Below, piece after piece: positions 17,646 to 25,717 of a stretch of 33,917 nt of DNA (its first letter is position 1; every line of letters begins with the position of its first letter). Position numbers and translations under genes: made by a program. The stretch covers positions 1-33,917 of the forward strand of contig JAISAI010000043.1 of the NCBI GenBank assembly GCA_031266795.1, given 5' to 3'. The notes under the pieces were generated by a model. It did not search any database and was not told the origin of the DNA. It worked only from the letters and a program-made list of their open reading frames with translations. The DNA is from Eubacteriales Family XIII. Incertae Sedis bacterium (lineage in GTDB: Bacteria; Bacillota; Clostridia; Peptostreptococcales; Anaerovoracaceae).

Positions 17646-17714
17646 AGTATAATTGATATGAAACGCTTTGTGGACGGAAAACCAATATTTATCCTACGAA
17701 ACAAAGATTCTTAC
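17646..17714 (-). promoter_or_regulatory. yesM promoter region with the second copy of the 16-base word
   Basis: A -10 box TATACT (17646-17651 on minus) lies 55 bases upstream of the start codon, without a clear -35 box. GTAAGAATCTTTGTTT (17699-17714, minus) lies 47 bases upstream of that -10 box, in the reverse orientation to the copy at 14516-14531. A weaker ACAAAG half appears between them. This fits activator-dependent autoregulation by YesN. The whole 162-base gap holds nothing else recognisable. Confidence 0.5.
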
Positions 17715-17754
17715 AACCCCTTTCGAGGTGATATGCCTTTCTCTCGCTATTGCA

Positions 17755-18819
17755 TCACCGCAGGACGCCTTGGTTTTTCTCGCGCCATTCCCTCACTATC
17801 TCGACCATATCGAGATATTTTTCCGTAGGTACATAGTCGGGGATTGAATTGCCTGAACCGAACGCGAATCCGCCGCGCCCTATACTCTGCGAGATCACAT
17901 CGGTGATATATTCTTTCATCTCGCTTTTATCCAGTGAAATCACCTTATCGGTATCTATGCCGCCGAAGTTTCCTATTCTGTCCCCGTATTTCCTTACCCA
18001 TTCCGGGAACGGCGCTATCTGATCCTCGTTGGAATGTTTCGCGTCTATACCGGCCGCTATGAGATCATCCATCACGGAGAAGATGGATCCGCAGGAGTGC
18101 AGAAGGAACGGAAGGCCGGCGCCATGCACAAGGTCAATGATTCTCTTGTAAGCGGGGATGATATGCGCGCGGATATCCTCGGGCGGGAACAATGTTGCGG
18201 TCTTAAACCCTAGATCGTCCCCGAAACGGCAGACGCAGTAAACATCACCGAACTCATCCAAGAACCTGCGCCAGACAGCGGTTTCAACATCAGCCGCCTT
18301 TTTGAAAAGATCCGAGTACAATCCCTCATCATCCGCGCGTATATAACACAGCGCCTCATAACCGACCAGATCCTGAACCATTTCAAATACGCCGTTGCCG
18401 ACGCCGCCGATGGCTTTCATCCCGTCAGGCATCGCCTCACCCAAAGCCCTGAAACGATGGAAAAACGCGTCGGCATATATGCTTTGCAGCTCGTCCCACG
18501 GATAAGAGTCGAAGTCGGCGCGGTTCTTTATCGCGCCGGGACTGTGATTGACGAGAGCGCCGCCATTTGGCAATATATCCGTAATGCAGCATTCATAGCT
18601 GACCGTATCGTATCCCATCGCCAGGAAGAACGCGCAGTAGTGACGAAAGAATTCCAGTTTCTCCGCATGATCGCCTGCAATCAACGGTGCAAATCTCTCA
18701 CCGAGTATTTCTTCCATATGTCCTACATCAATGATATGTTCATACAACGGAAGTCGGCGCGGCGCGATATTGCGGGCGGCGTCCGTAATATTTCCATAGT
18801 CCGGAATGAATTTTTCCAT
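17755..18819 (-). CDS. URO-D superfamily protein (methyltransferase-like), copy D
   Basis: A 354-residue member of the URO-D superfamily, encoded just upstream of yesMN rather than inside the transporter operon. It has the long N-terminal region of this subgroup (RRLPLYEHIIDVGHMEEILG), then GFKTATLFPPEDIRAHIIP and FLLHSCGSIFSVMDDL, in which His-x-Cys matches two zinc ligands of MtaA; the third ligand region reads FAFGSGNSIPDYVP without Cys. The ATG at 18819 has AAAGGAG at nine bases. It follows the methyltransferase gene by 51 bases and may be read from either an upstream or a local promoter. Function unknown; its closeness to the regulators suggests the same pathway as copies A-C. Confidence 0.85.
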   Translation of the reverse strand: MEKFIPDYGNITDAARNIAPRRLPLYEHIIDVGHMEEILGERFAPLIAGDHAEKLEFFRHYCAFFLAMGYDTVSYECCITDILPNGGALVNHSPGAIKNRADFDSYPWDELQSIYADAFFHRFRALGEAMPDGMKAIGGVGNGVFEMVQDLVGYEALCYIRADDEGLYSDLFKKAADVETAVWRRFLDEFGDVYCVCRFGDDLGFKTATLFPPEDIRAHIIPAYKRIIDLVHGAGLPFLLHSCGSIFSVMDDLIAAGIDAKHSNEDQIAPFPEWVRKYGDRIGNFGGIDTDKVISLDKSEMKEYITDVISQSIGRGGFAFGSGNSIPDYVPTEKYLDMVEIVREWREKNQGVLR

Positions 18820-18870
18820 CAAATATTTCTCCTTTGTTTCAAACTATTATCTTCCTCTTACCGGAACGAG

Positions 18871-20289
18871 CTACTCCTCGTTCATCTTTACTATCGAGAC
18901 ATTGCCGAATACGTCTACGACGCGAACGATAATTTCGGCGTCCGAGTCACGGACAGGCAACCGCAGGCTTCCCTCGCCGTACACGGCGCAGGACGGGCGG
19001 AACGGGCCGTCGCCGCCGGGCGCGGGGCGAACCTCGGCGCTCATGCCGGCTACGAAGCTCCCCGGCGACCTGCGAATCTTCTCAGCCAGCGCCGAAGCGT
19101 CCCTTACGCCGACATCGAGGGCGCCCTCGGGCATGGTGTACGATACGGGCTTCACGACCGCCATAGCGCCGGCGCCATCCGCGCCATCCGCAGCATGTTC
19201 AAGCGCGGCCTCAAGCCCCCACGACGGGGCGCCCTCGGCCGCGGGCTCCGCGACGGTGCGCGCGCCGCTCATTATCTCGAACGCCGCGCCTTTCCCCGCC
19301 ATGCGCCTCTCGATATGCAGCGAGGCGAGCGGGCTCTCGTCGACGACTATCCAGCGCCTGTCCGTACTTTCGCACACGGCCGCGAGCGTCCCCGAGCCCC
19401 CGAACATATCCAAGCAGAGGTCGCCGCGCTCCGTGCATGAGGACACGATACGCTCCATGAGCGCCTCGGGCTTTTGCGTAGCGTAGCCCGTGCGCTCGCC
19501 CGACGTGCGCCCGACCATGTCTATGCGCCACACGTCGCGCATATTCACGAGCGTGTACCAGCCGCCCTCGTCGCGGTATTCCTTCACTCCCTTGAAGCGG
19601 TACGGCTTCCGGCCCCTGTTGTAGCTCTTCTCCCTCATCGGATAGAAGCGGTGCCGCACCGGATTTTTCGCGTAAAATAACAGCGTGTCATGTTTGCGCG
19701 CGAAATGTTTTTTTGTAGCGCCTCCGCTGCTGTACTGCCATATCACCTCGTTCAGCAGATACTCCGGGCCGCCGAAGATGTGGTCCGCGAGTATCTTGAC
19801 GTAGTGGGCCGCGTGGTGGTCGAGGTGGATCCACAGGCTGCCCTCGTCGGATAGCAGATCGTGGGCCGCGACTATGCGCACGGACAGCATCTCGAGATAC
19901 CGCGCGAACGCGTCGCCCGTTCCCGCGCCGTCCGCGCCGCCCCACATATCGCTGAACGCTTTGACGGGCAGCGTGACGCCGCCGCGCTCGTCACCCGGGA
20001 TATTGACGTTCTGTTTGTATTTTGATCTCGTGAAGAAGGGCGGATCCATGTAGATCAGCGTAGGCGCGCCCTGCGTACCCGCGCTGACGGCGGCAAAGAG
20101 CGTCTTGGCCACGCTGAGATTGTCGCCCCTGATGATCTTGCCGGGCTCCGGCCCTCCGCCCACTCCTGAGCGGACGCCGGCGTAGCGGTCCATTATCGCC
20201 TCAAACCACAGGTTGGCCGGTATCGTGCCGCGCTCCCATGTTTCTCTCGCGCAGGACGCTATGAGGGGCAGTTGGTGTAATATGCTCAT
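18871..20289 (-). CDS. Orphan site-specific DNA methyltransferase (beta-type, adenine or N4-cytosine)
   Basis: A 472-residue DNA methylase of the kind found as Mod in type III systems. Motif IV is DPPF (residues 82-85, in LIYMDPPFFT), and the cofactor motifs come later in the chain, TQKPEALMER (271-280) and DMFGGSGT (294-301), the order of the beta class. Target recognition probably lies between about 180 and 265. After the catalytic fold comes an unusual 140-residue Ala/Gly-rich extension ending VRVVDVFGNVSIVKMNEE. No restriction enzyme gene is adjacent, so it is an orphan, perhaps regulatory or left from a lost system. Its base composition is visibly GC-richer than the glycan operon. A tail fragment of a second copy lies at 1074-1152. 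Confidence 0.88.
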   Translation of the reverse strand: MSILHQLPLIASCARETWERGTIPANLWFEAIMDRYAGVRSGVGGGPEPGKIIRGDNLSVAKTLFAAVSAGTQGAPTLIYMDPPFFTRSKYKQNVNIPGDERGGVTLPVKAFSDMWGGADGAGTGDAFARYLEMLSVRIVAAHDLLSDEGSLWIHLDHHAAHYVKILADHIFGGPEYLLNEVIWQYSSGGATKKHFARKHDTLLFYAKNPVRHRFYPMREKSYNRGRKPYRFKGVKEYRDEGGWYTLVNMRDVWRIDMVGRTSGERTGYATQKPEALMERIVSSCTERGDLCLDMFGGSGTLAAVCESTDRRWIVVDESPLASLHIERRMAGKGAAFEIMSGARTVAEPAAEGAPSWGLEAALEHAADGADGAGAMAVVKPVSYTMPEGALDVGVRDASALAEKIRRSPGSFVAGMSAEVRPAPGGDGPFRPSCAVYGEGSLRLPVRDSDAEIIVRVVDVFGNVSIVKMNEE

Positions 20290-20320
20290 TGCGGACGGGT
20301 CCCCTGTTGCATGCGTTCGT

Positions 20321-21124
20321 TCAGCGCCCGCGCACGGGCACTTCGCGGCGCACCTTATCCATGTAGCCTCTGTCGATCTCCCCGAATATGACCGTCTCCT
20401 CCGTCGCGGCCGCGGCCCTCAGGTCGCCCCACGGGTCAGCGATCATCGAGTGCGCCCAGCTTCTGAACTTCGACTCGCCCATTCGCGCGGGCGCGCAGGC
20501 GGCAAAGTAGAACTGATTGTCGAGGGCGCGGGAACGGATGAGCAGTTCCCAGTGCGCCGCTCCCGTGGCGAGCGTGAAAGCCGCCGGCAGCACGACGAGA
20601 TGGCAGCCGGCCGCGGCCATGTCCGAAAACATCCCGGCGAAGCGGACGTCAAAGCAGATGGCGACGCCCATCTTGCCAAACTCCGTATCGAACACCGTGA
20701 CGCCGTCCCCCGCGGACAGCGTGTCAGACTCCCTGAACGAGGGGCCGCCCTCTATATCTATGTCGAAGAGATGCGCCTTGCGGTGCTTGCCGATGAGGTC
20801 GCCGCCGGGGGAGAATATAAAGGAAGTATTGTAATACGCGCCGTCCGCGCGTTCGGGGATGGAGCCGCCAACGAGGTACACCTCGTTTGTGCGCGCGAGA
20901 TCGGCCATGAACCCGAACGACAGGTCGCCCTCCTCCTCGGCGTACGACGAAAAGTATTCGTTGCCGTAGGGGCAGTTCCACATCTCGGGCATCGCGACGA
21001 CGCGCGCGCCGCCCGCCGAAGCCCTGCCGACGAAGCGGGAAGCCTTTTCAAAACTCTCGTCCTTATCCTCCGACGAAGCGAACTGGCAGAGCGCCAGCGT
21101 GTATTTTACATTATTATCACACAT
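20321..21124 (-). CDS. Carbon-nitrogen hydrolase, Nit2/omega-amidase type
   Basis: A 267-residue cytoplasmic amidase of the nitrilase superfamily. The catalytic triad is visible: Glu47 in AMPEMW, Lys116 in KHRKAHLFD, Cys157 in AICFDVRF. The HLFDIDIEGG segment is typical of the Nit2/omega-amidase branch, which hydrolyses alpha-keto acid amides such as ketoglutaramate; that substrate is family knowledge, not shown here. It lies 10 bases after the small P-loop gene and 31 bases before the methyltransferase gene, on the same strand, so the three may be co-transcribed, but no shared function is evident. Confidence 0.88.
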   Translation of the reverse strand: MCDNNVKYTLALCQFASSEDKDESFEKASRFVGRASAGGARVVAMPEMWNCPYGNEYFSSYAEEEGDLSFGFMADLARTNEVYLVGGSIPERADGAYYNTSFIFSPGGDLIGKHRKAHLFDIDIEGGPSFRESDTLSAGDGVTVFDTEFGKMGVAICFDVRFAGMFSDMAAAGCHLVVLPAAFTLATGAAHWELLIRSRALDNQFYFAACAPARMGESKFRSWAHSMIADPWGDLRAAAATEETVIFGEIDRGYMDKVRREVPVRGR

Positions 21125-21134
21125 CGGAAGCCTG

Positions 21135-21566
21135 TCAGCAGCCGTAGGGCGGGATGAGCTCGAAGCCCTTGACGTCCTCCGAAAGCTCGTCGATGTCGGC
21201 GGACAGGCTCACGATGAAGTCTATCTCGTGCTGCTCGCTGATGACCTTCAGCCGCGCGAGGAACTCGGGGATGTCCTCCGTGTTCACATCCGCGTGCTTC
21301 AGGATGCTGTCTATGAATATGGCCTCGATGTCATGGTCCGAGCTGATGATGCCGTAGAGAAACCCCACGTACTCGTCACTGTTCGTGATCTCGTCATAGT
21401 CGTCCATACACACCACTCTTATTTCGTGGATAAGGTCATAGGTGAGACGGTAGTTCTTGTTTATGAATACTATGTGGCCGTCGCTGTCCTTCGCCCTCTT
21501 GTTCGCGAGGTCGATCATCGTCTTTGTTTTACCCGTGCCTTTGTGACCTATGATGAGATGTACCAT
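21135..21566 (-). CDS. Small P-loop ATP-binding protein of unknown function
   Basis: A 143-residue soluble protein with a Walker A motif GHKGTGKT at residues 7-14, a Walker B-like strand IEAIFIDSI at about 80-88 and a later strand IDFIVSLSA. It is about the size of a minimal RecA-like core with no added domain. Similar small proteins are widespread in Firmicutes without a known role and are sometimes named after PilT, which the sequence does not support. The ATG follows AAAGGAG at about nine bases. The 65-base gap to ileS contains TATAAT at 21623-21628 and a short hairpin TTTCC-TAAA-GGAAA next to the ribosome binding site. Confidence 0.75.
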   Translation of the reverse strand: MVHLIIGHKGTGKTKTMIDLANKRAKDSDGHIVFINKNYRLTYDLIHEIRVVCMDDYDEITNSDEYVGFLYGIISSDHDIEAIFIDSILKHADVNTEDIPEFLARLKVISEQHEIDFIVSLSADIDELSEDVKGFELIPPYGC

Positions 21567-21631
21567 GTAGAGGCTCCTTTCCTTTAGGAAACGCTGATTC
21601 CTTAGCTACTGCGTCTACGACGATTATACCG

Positions 21632-24600
21632 TCAAACTTTCGCTATGTCTATGCCCGTTTTGCGGCCGTTGAGGTCGTATTCGTTTTTGTAGCTGTCCTC
21701 GGTCTTCATAAGGCTCAGGGCGAGGGTTTCTTTCATGAGGTAATTCCTGTGCTCGTCCACGGCCTCCGCTACCTCATCGCCTGCGCCGTAGCGGATGGCT
21801 ATGTTGTCCATCATCTCGAGCCCGATCTGCTTGCGCAGCTGCTGCACTTTCGAGACGAACTCGCGCGCGAGGCCCTCGCTGACGAGGGCGGGCGTGAGCG
21901 TCGTGTCGAGTATCGTGAACACGCCGCCCTCCATGGCTACGGCAAATCCCTCCTTGGCGTTGATAGTTGTTGATATAAAATCCTCTTCGATGATGAGCTC
22001 GTCCTCTGACGCGCCTGTGGCGCGGCCAGTGGCGCGCGCTTCCGTCAGCGACCAGACTACGGGGCCGCCGCCACCAAACGCGCCGAGCAGCTCCGCCGCA
22101 TCGGCGCTCGCTACGCTCGCTATGCTCGCGGCGAAGTCCTTCATCCTCGCCCCGAGCTTCGGCCCGGCCGTTTTGAAATCCGGCTTTATGCGGTAGTCCA
22201 TGTATTTGCCGAGGTCGTCCTCGTATCTGATCTCCTTGATGTTCAGCTCCTCCTTGATCAGATCCTCCATGCCCGCGATCAGCGCCTTGTATGTGCCGTC
22301 GACGAGCACGGACGGCAGCGGCTGCCTGACCTTGATGCGCTCCTTCTCACGGATGCCGCGGCCGAGGCTGACTATGCGCCTGACTATGTCCATCCTCTCC
22401 TCGAGCGCGGCGTCCACGAGGGACGCGTCCGCCTCCGGGTAGAGCGACAGATGGACGGACTCCTCGCCCGTCAGCTTCGTATATATCTCGTCCGTGATGA
22501 ACGGCGCCATCGGGGCCGCGAGCTGAGCGACGCCTTTCAGTATCTCGTAGGTGGTCGCGTAGACGGCCCGCTTGTCCTCGCTCGCGCCCTCCGCCCAAAA
22601 TCTGCGGCGCGCCCTGCGGATGTACCAGTTGGAAAGATCCTCGACCGTGAAGTCCTGTATCCTGCGCACGGCCCTCATGTGGTCGTAGCCGTCCATGTCC
22701 GCTATCACGTCTGCTATCAGCCTGTTGTACCGGGAGAGTATCCACCGGTCGAGCTCCGGGCGGCCGCCATAGCCAGGGCCGTACTCGCGCGGGTCAATGC
22801 CGTCCTGATTCGCGTAGAGCGCGAAAAAGTAATACGTGTTGCGCAGCGTCCCGAAGAACTTGCCGGCCGTTTCCTTCACGCCCTCCTCGTCGTAGCGGGT
22901 CGGCGACCACGCGGGCGACGTGCTGAGCAAATACCAGCGCGTGGCGTCCGCGCCGAACTTGTCGAACTGCTCGAAGGGGTCGACCGTATTGCCTTTCGTC
23001 TTCGACATCTTCACGCCGTCCCTGTCGAGGATGAGGTCGTTCACGAGCACGTTGCGGTACGGCGCCCTGCCCTTCACGAGCGTGGATATGGCCATGAGCG
23101 AATAGAACCACCCGCGCGTCTGGTCTATGCCCTCGCAGATAAAGTCAGCGGGGAACAGCCGGTCATCGAACTCGTCCTCATGCTCAAAAGGCCAATGGTG
23201 CTGCGCGAACGGCATAGCGCCCGAGTCGAACCAGCAGTCGATCACGTCGGGTATGCGGCTCATGCTCGCGCCGCACTCAGGGCACGTGATATGTATCCCG
23301 TCCACGTACGGGCGGTGAAGCTCTATGTCCGGGACGCCGTCCTCGCCTACGGGGATATTCTCCGTCGCGAGCTCGCGCAGCTCGTTCCTCGAGCCCACGC
23401 ACGTCAGGCCGCCGCAGTCCTCGCAGCGCCATATCGGGATGGGCATACCCCAGTAACGGCTGCGCGATATAGCCCAGTCGCGCGCGTTCTCAAGCCAGTT
23501 GCCAAAGCGCTTTTCCCCTATGAAGCCGGGGCGCCAGTCGACGCTGTTGTTATTCTCTATCAAACTATCTCTTAGCTTCGTCATCTCGATATACCAGCTC
23601 GGCTTGCTGTAATAGATGAGAGGCGTATCGCAGCGCCAGCAGAACGGGTAGTTGTGTTCGAGCTTCTCCTTTGAAAAGAGCTTGCCCTCGGACGCGAGCC
23701 ATTTGATGATGTCCACATCGAGCCCGTCCTCCATCACGAAACGCCCTTTCCACGGCGTCGCCGTGTACTTGCCGTCCTCGTCCACGGGGTTGGGGACGGG
23801 CAGCCCGTACTTGCGCCCCGTCAGCGCGTCGTCCTCGCCGAACGCGGGCGCCGTGTGGACGATGCCCGTGCCGTCCTCCGTCGTCACATAGTCGTTGACC
23901 GTGACATAGAAGCCCTTCGCGCGCGGGAACTCCGCCGCCACGTCTATGAACGGCATGAGCTGTTCGTACTCTATGCCCTCGAGCCCGCCTCCCGTGACGG
24001 ATTCCATCTCCTCGTAGGCGCCCTTGCCTATGACCTTGTCCGCGAGGGCTTTCGCGACGTACACGACCTTGCCGCCGTGCAGGCGCGACATCTCTCCCGG
24101 CGTGCCGCCGGACGCCTCTCTCTCGCCGTCCGTCAGCACGCGCGCTCTTACATACTCCACATCCGCGCCTACCGTCAGCGACACGTTCGACGCGAGCGTC
24201 CACGGCGTCGTCGTCCACGCGAGGAAATACTCGTCCGCATCCTTCCTCTTGAAAAGGGCCGTGACCGTGTTCGTCTTGACCATGCGGTAGCCTTGGCTGA
24301 CCTCGTGGGCCGCGAGCCCCGTCCCGCAGCGCGGGCAGTACGGAAGCACCTTGTGCCCCTCGTAGATGAGCCCCCTGCCGAATATATCCTTTATGATGTG
24401 CCACTCCGTCTCGATGTAGTCGTTGTCGAGCGTGATATACGGGTCGTCCATATCGCAGAGGAAGCCCATGCGCCGGCTCATCTCGCGCCATTGGCCCTCG
24501 TACTTCCAGACGGACTCGCGGCATTTTTCATTGAACTTGCCTATGCCGTAAGCCTCTATGTCCTTTTTCGTGAAGAGCCCGAGCTCTTTCTCCACCTCGA

Positions 24601-24877
24601 TCTCGACGGGCAGCCCGTGCGTGTCCCAGCCGGCCTTGCGCGGCACGCGGTAGCCCTGCATGGTCTTGTGGCGGTTGACCGAATCCTTCAGCGTGCGCGC
24701 CATGACGTGATGTATGCCGGGCCGCCCGTTCGCCGTAGGCGGCCCCTCGTAGAACAGGAACGCCGGGGCGTCAGCGCGGCCGTCCACGCACTTCTCAAGC
24801 AAGCGGCCGTCCTCCCAGCCCCGAGCCTGCTCATTCTGAAGATCAGCGATATTCTTTTCCGAAAGATGCTCGAACAT
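21632..24877 (-). CDS. ileS: Isoleucyl-tRNA synthetase, type 2
   Basis: A 1081-residue class I synthetase that charges tRNA-Ile. The HIGH motif is GIHHVMAR within PTANGRPGIHHV, and KMSKTKGNTVDP carries KMSKS. The insertion (editing) domain occupies roughly residues 200-400, and Cys pairs in YCPRCG, CEDCGG and TCPECG look like zinc sites. The length and the NGRPGIHHV and DWAISRSRYWGMPIPIW segments belong to the eukaryote-like type 2 enzymes, which as a group are naturally resistant to mupirocin. AAGGAGG lies just upstream of the ATG. No T-box leader fits in the 43 bases before it. Confidence 0.95.
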   Translation of the reverse strand: MFEHLSEKNIADLQNEQARGWEDGRLLEKCVDGRADAPAFLFYEGPPTANGRPGIHHVMARTLKDSVNRHKTMQGYRVPRKAGWDTHGLPVEIEVEKELGLFTKKDIEAYGIGKFNEKCRESVWKYEGQWREMSRRMGFLCDMDDPYITLDNDYIETEWHIIKDIFGRGLIYEGHKVLPYCPRCGTGLAAHEVSQGYRMVKTNTVTALFKRKDADEYFLAWTTTPWTLASNVSLTVGADVEYVRARVLTDGEREASGGTPGEMSRLHGGKVVYVAKALADKVIGKGAYEEMESVTGGGLEGIEYEQLMPFIDVAAEFPRAKGFYVTVNDYVTTEDGTGIVHTAPAFGEDDALTGRKYGLPVPNPVDEDGKYTATPWKGRFVMEDGLDVDIIKWLASEGKLFSKEKLEHNYPFCWRCDTPLIYYSKPSWYIEMTKLRDSLIENNNSVDWRPGFIGEKRFGNWLENARDWAISRSRYWGMPIPIWRCEDCGGLTCVGSRNELRELATENIPVGEDGVPDIELHRPYVDGIHITCPECGASMSRIPDVIDCWFDSGAMPFAQHHWPFEHEDEFDDRLFPADFICEGIDQTRGWFYSLMAISTLVKGRAPYRNVLVNDLILDRDGVKMSKTKGNTVDPFEQFDKFGADATRWYLLSTSPAWSPTRYDEEGVKETAGKFFGTLRNTYYFFALYANQDGIDPREYGPGYGGRPELDRWILSRYNRLIADVIADMDGYDHMRAVRRIQDFTVEDLSNWYIRRARRRFWAEGASEDKRAVYATTYEILKGVAQLAAPMAPFITDEIYTKLTGEESVHLSLYPEADASLVDAALEERMDIVRRIVSLGRGIREKERIKVRQPLPSVLVDGTYKALIAGMEDLIKEELNIKEIRYEDDLGKYMDYRIKPDFKTAGPKLGARMKDFAASIASVASADAAELLGAFGGGGPVVWSLTEARATGRATGASEDELIIEEDFISTTINAKEGFAVAMEGGVFTILDTTLTPALVSEGLAREFVSKVQQLRKQIGLEMMDNIAIRYGAGDEVAEAVDEHRNYLMKETLALSLMKTEDSYKNEYDLNGRKTGIDIAKV

Positions 24878-24920
24878 ATTCCTCCTTAGTTTCTAACAGT
24901 TCACGCTCATGTCGTACTTC

Positions 24921-25244
24921 TCAAACAAGTTTCTTCAATTCAGATTTCAAATCGCTCAAATCATTCTTGATGATGTCCCATATGAGCAATATTTTCACTC
25001 CTTCATAGTCGTGAACGATCCTGTTTCGGAGATTTGCGATATTGAACCATGGAATATCGGGATACCGCTCCTTAAAGCCATCATCCATATTATTTACCAA
25101 TTCCCCGATTTGACTCAGACAAAATACACAAGCTTCCAACATCATGGTATTGTTGCTGAAAGTATGCATCGTAGCCCCTGCCGTGTAGTCAAAAATCCTA
25201 TCGATATATTCTATGATTTTCTTGATGATGATATTATTTCTCAT
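24921..25244 (-). CDS. hepT: HepT-like HEPN-domain toxin (DUF86)
   Basis: A 107-residue all-helical HEPN RNase. The active motif R-x4-H-x-Y is present as RNRIVHDY with Arg73, His78 and Tyr80. In studied pairs this protein degrades RNA and is silenced when its partner MntA adds AMP groups to the motif Tyr. Here its start overlaps the 3' end of the mntA gene by 11 bases, giving the usual antitoxin-then-toxin order. It ends 43 bases before ileS, so read-through into ileS is possible. Confidence 0.9.
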   Translation of the reverse strand: MRNNIIIKKIIEYIDRIFDYTAGATMHTFSNNTMMLEACVFCLSQIGELVNNMDDGFKERYPDIPWFNIANLRNRIVHDYEGVKILLIWDIIKNDLSDLKSELKKLV

Positions 25245-25536
25245 ATATCACGATTCCCGTAGACTCGATTTCCCTTTCTATAGGGGAACCGTTCTCAACG
25301 TGCGTGACGTCAATGAGATCTACATTTTTGTCGACGGCTTCGGTGATTTTTCCGAGAAGACCGACAAAGCTCAATCCTCTAAGCCCGCTATCCACATACA
25401 GATCGATATCGCTTTTGGGAGACACGTCGCCTCTCCCGTATGAGCCGAACAATATCGCCTTGTGCACATTGTTGGCGGCAAAAATCGGCGTTAGCATGTT
25501 TCTGATTTGGTCGATCGAATATACTGTTTCCGTCAT
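25234..25536 (-). CDS. mntA: MntA-like nucleotidyltransferase antitoxin
   Basis: A 100-residue minimal nucleotidyltransferase. The signature GSYGRGDVSPKSDIDL fits GS-x10-D-x-D (Ser32, Asp43, Asp45), which binds metal and ATP. It should AMPylate the neighbouring HepT. The ATG at 25536 has GGAG at about eight bases; the frame stays open 13 codons upstream, but that segment has no binding site and is unlike the family. The pair is expressed from a probable promoter with TATAAT at 25609-25614. Confidence 0.9.
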   Translation of the reverse strand: MTETVYSIDQIRNMLTPIFAANNVHKAILFGSYGRGDVSPKSDIDLYVDSGLRGLSFVGLLGKITEAVDKNVDLIDVTHVENGSPIEREIESTGIVIYEK

Positions 25537-25608
25537 TTGTCTTCTCCGTTTTGCTCTATCGTTCAGCGTTGTCATCAGTTTTCACGTTGTCTCAGCACTT
25601 TATAGAAT

Positions 25609-25614
25609 ATTATA
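25609..25614 (-). promoter_or_regulatory. -10 box of the probable mntA-hepT promoter
   Basis: A perfect TATAAT on the minus strand, about 70 bases before the mntA start. The -35 region is poor (ATGATT at 17 bases spacing). Farther upstream a 12-base perfect palindrome ATGCGTACGCAT lies at 25679-25690; its role is unknown. Confidence 0.5.
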
Positions 25615-25717
25615 ACCCGCGCCGCCATAAAAATCATTATCACAAAATAAAAATCGCTCAGTTTGGATAGTAGCCGCTATGCGTACGCATCCATTCCTCT
25701 GAAAAAATCCGCCCCGT

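Noticed and set aside
22451..23575. Long plus-strand open frame of 374 codons inside ileS, and similar ones at 23855-24889, 16138-17376 and 2573-3328
   Set aside because: They lie antisense to clearly conserved genes, have no family motifs or ribosome binding sites, and arise from GC-rich codon use on the other strand.
24878..24920. T-box leader before ileS
   Set aside because: Only 43 bases separate hepT and ileS, too short for a T-box, and no T-box sequence or terminator is seen.
25679..25690. Palindrome ATGCGTACGCAT as an operator
   Set aside because: It lies about 65 bases from the probable mntA promoter, occurs once as far as I can see, and nothing links it to a regulator.
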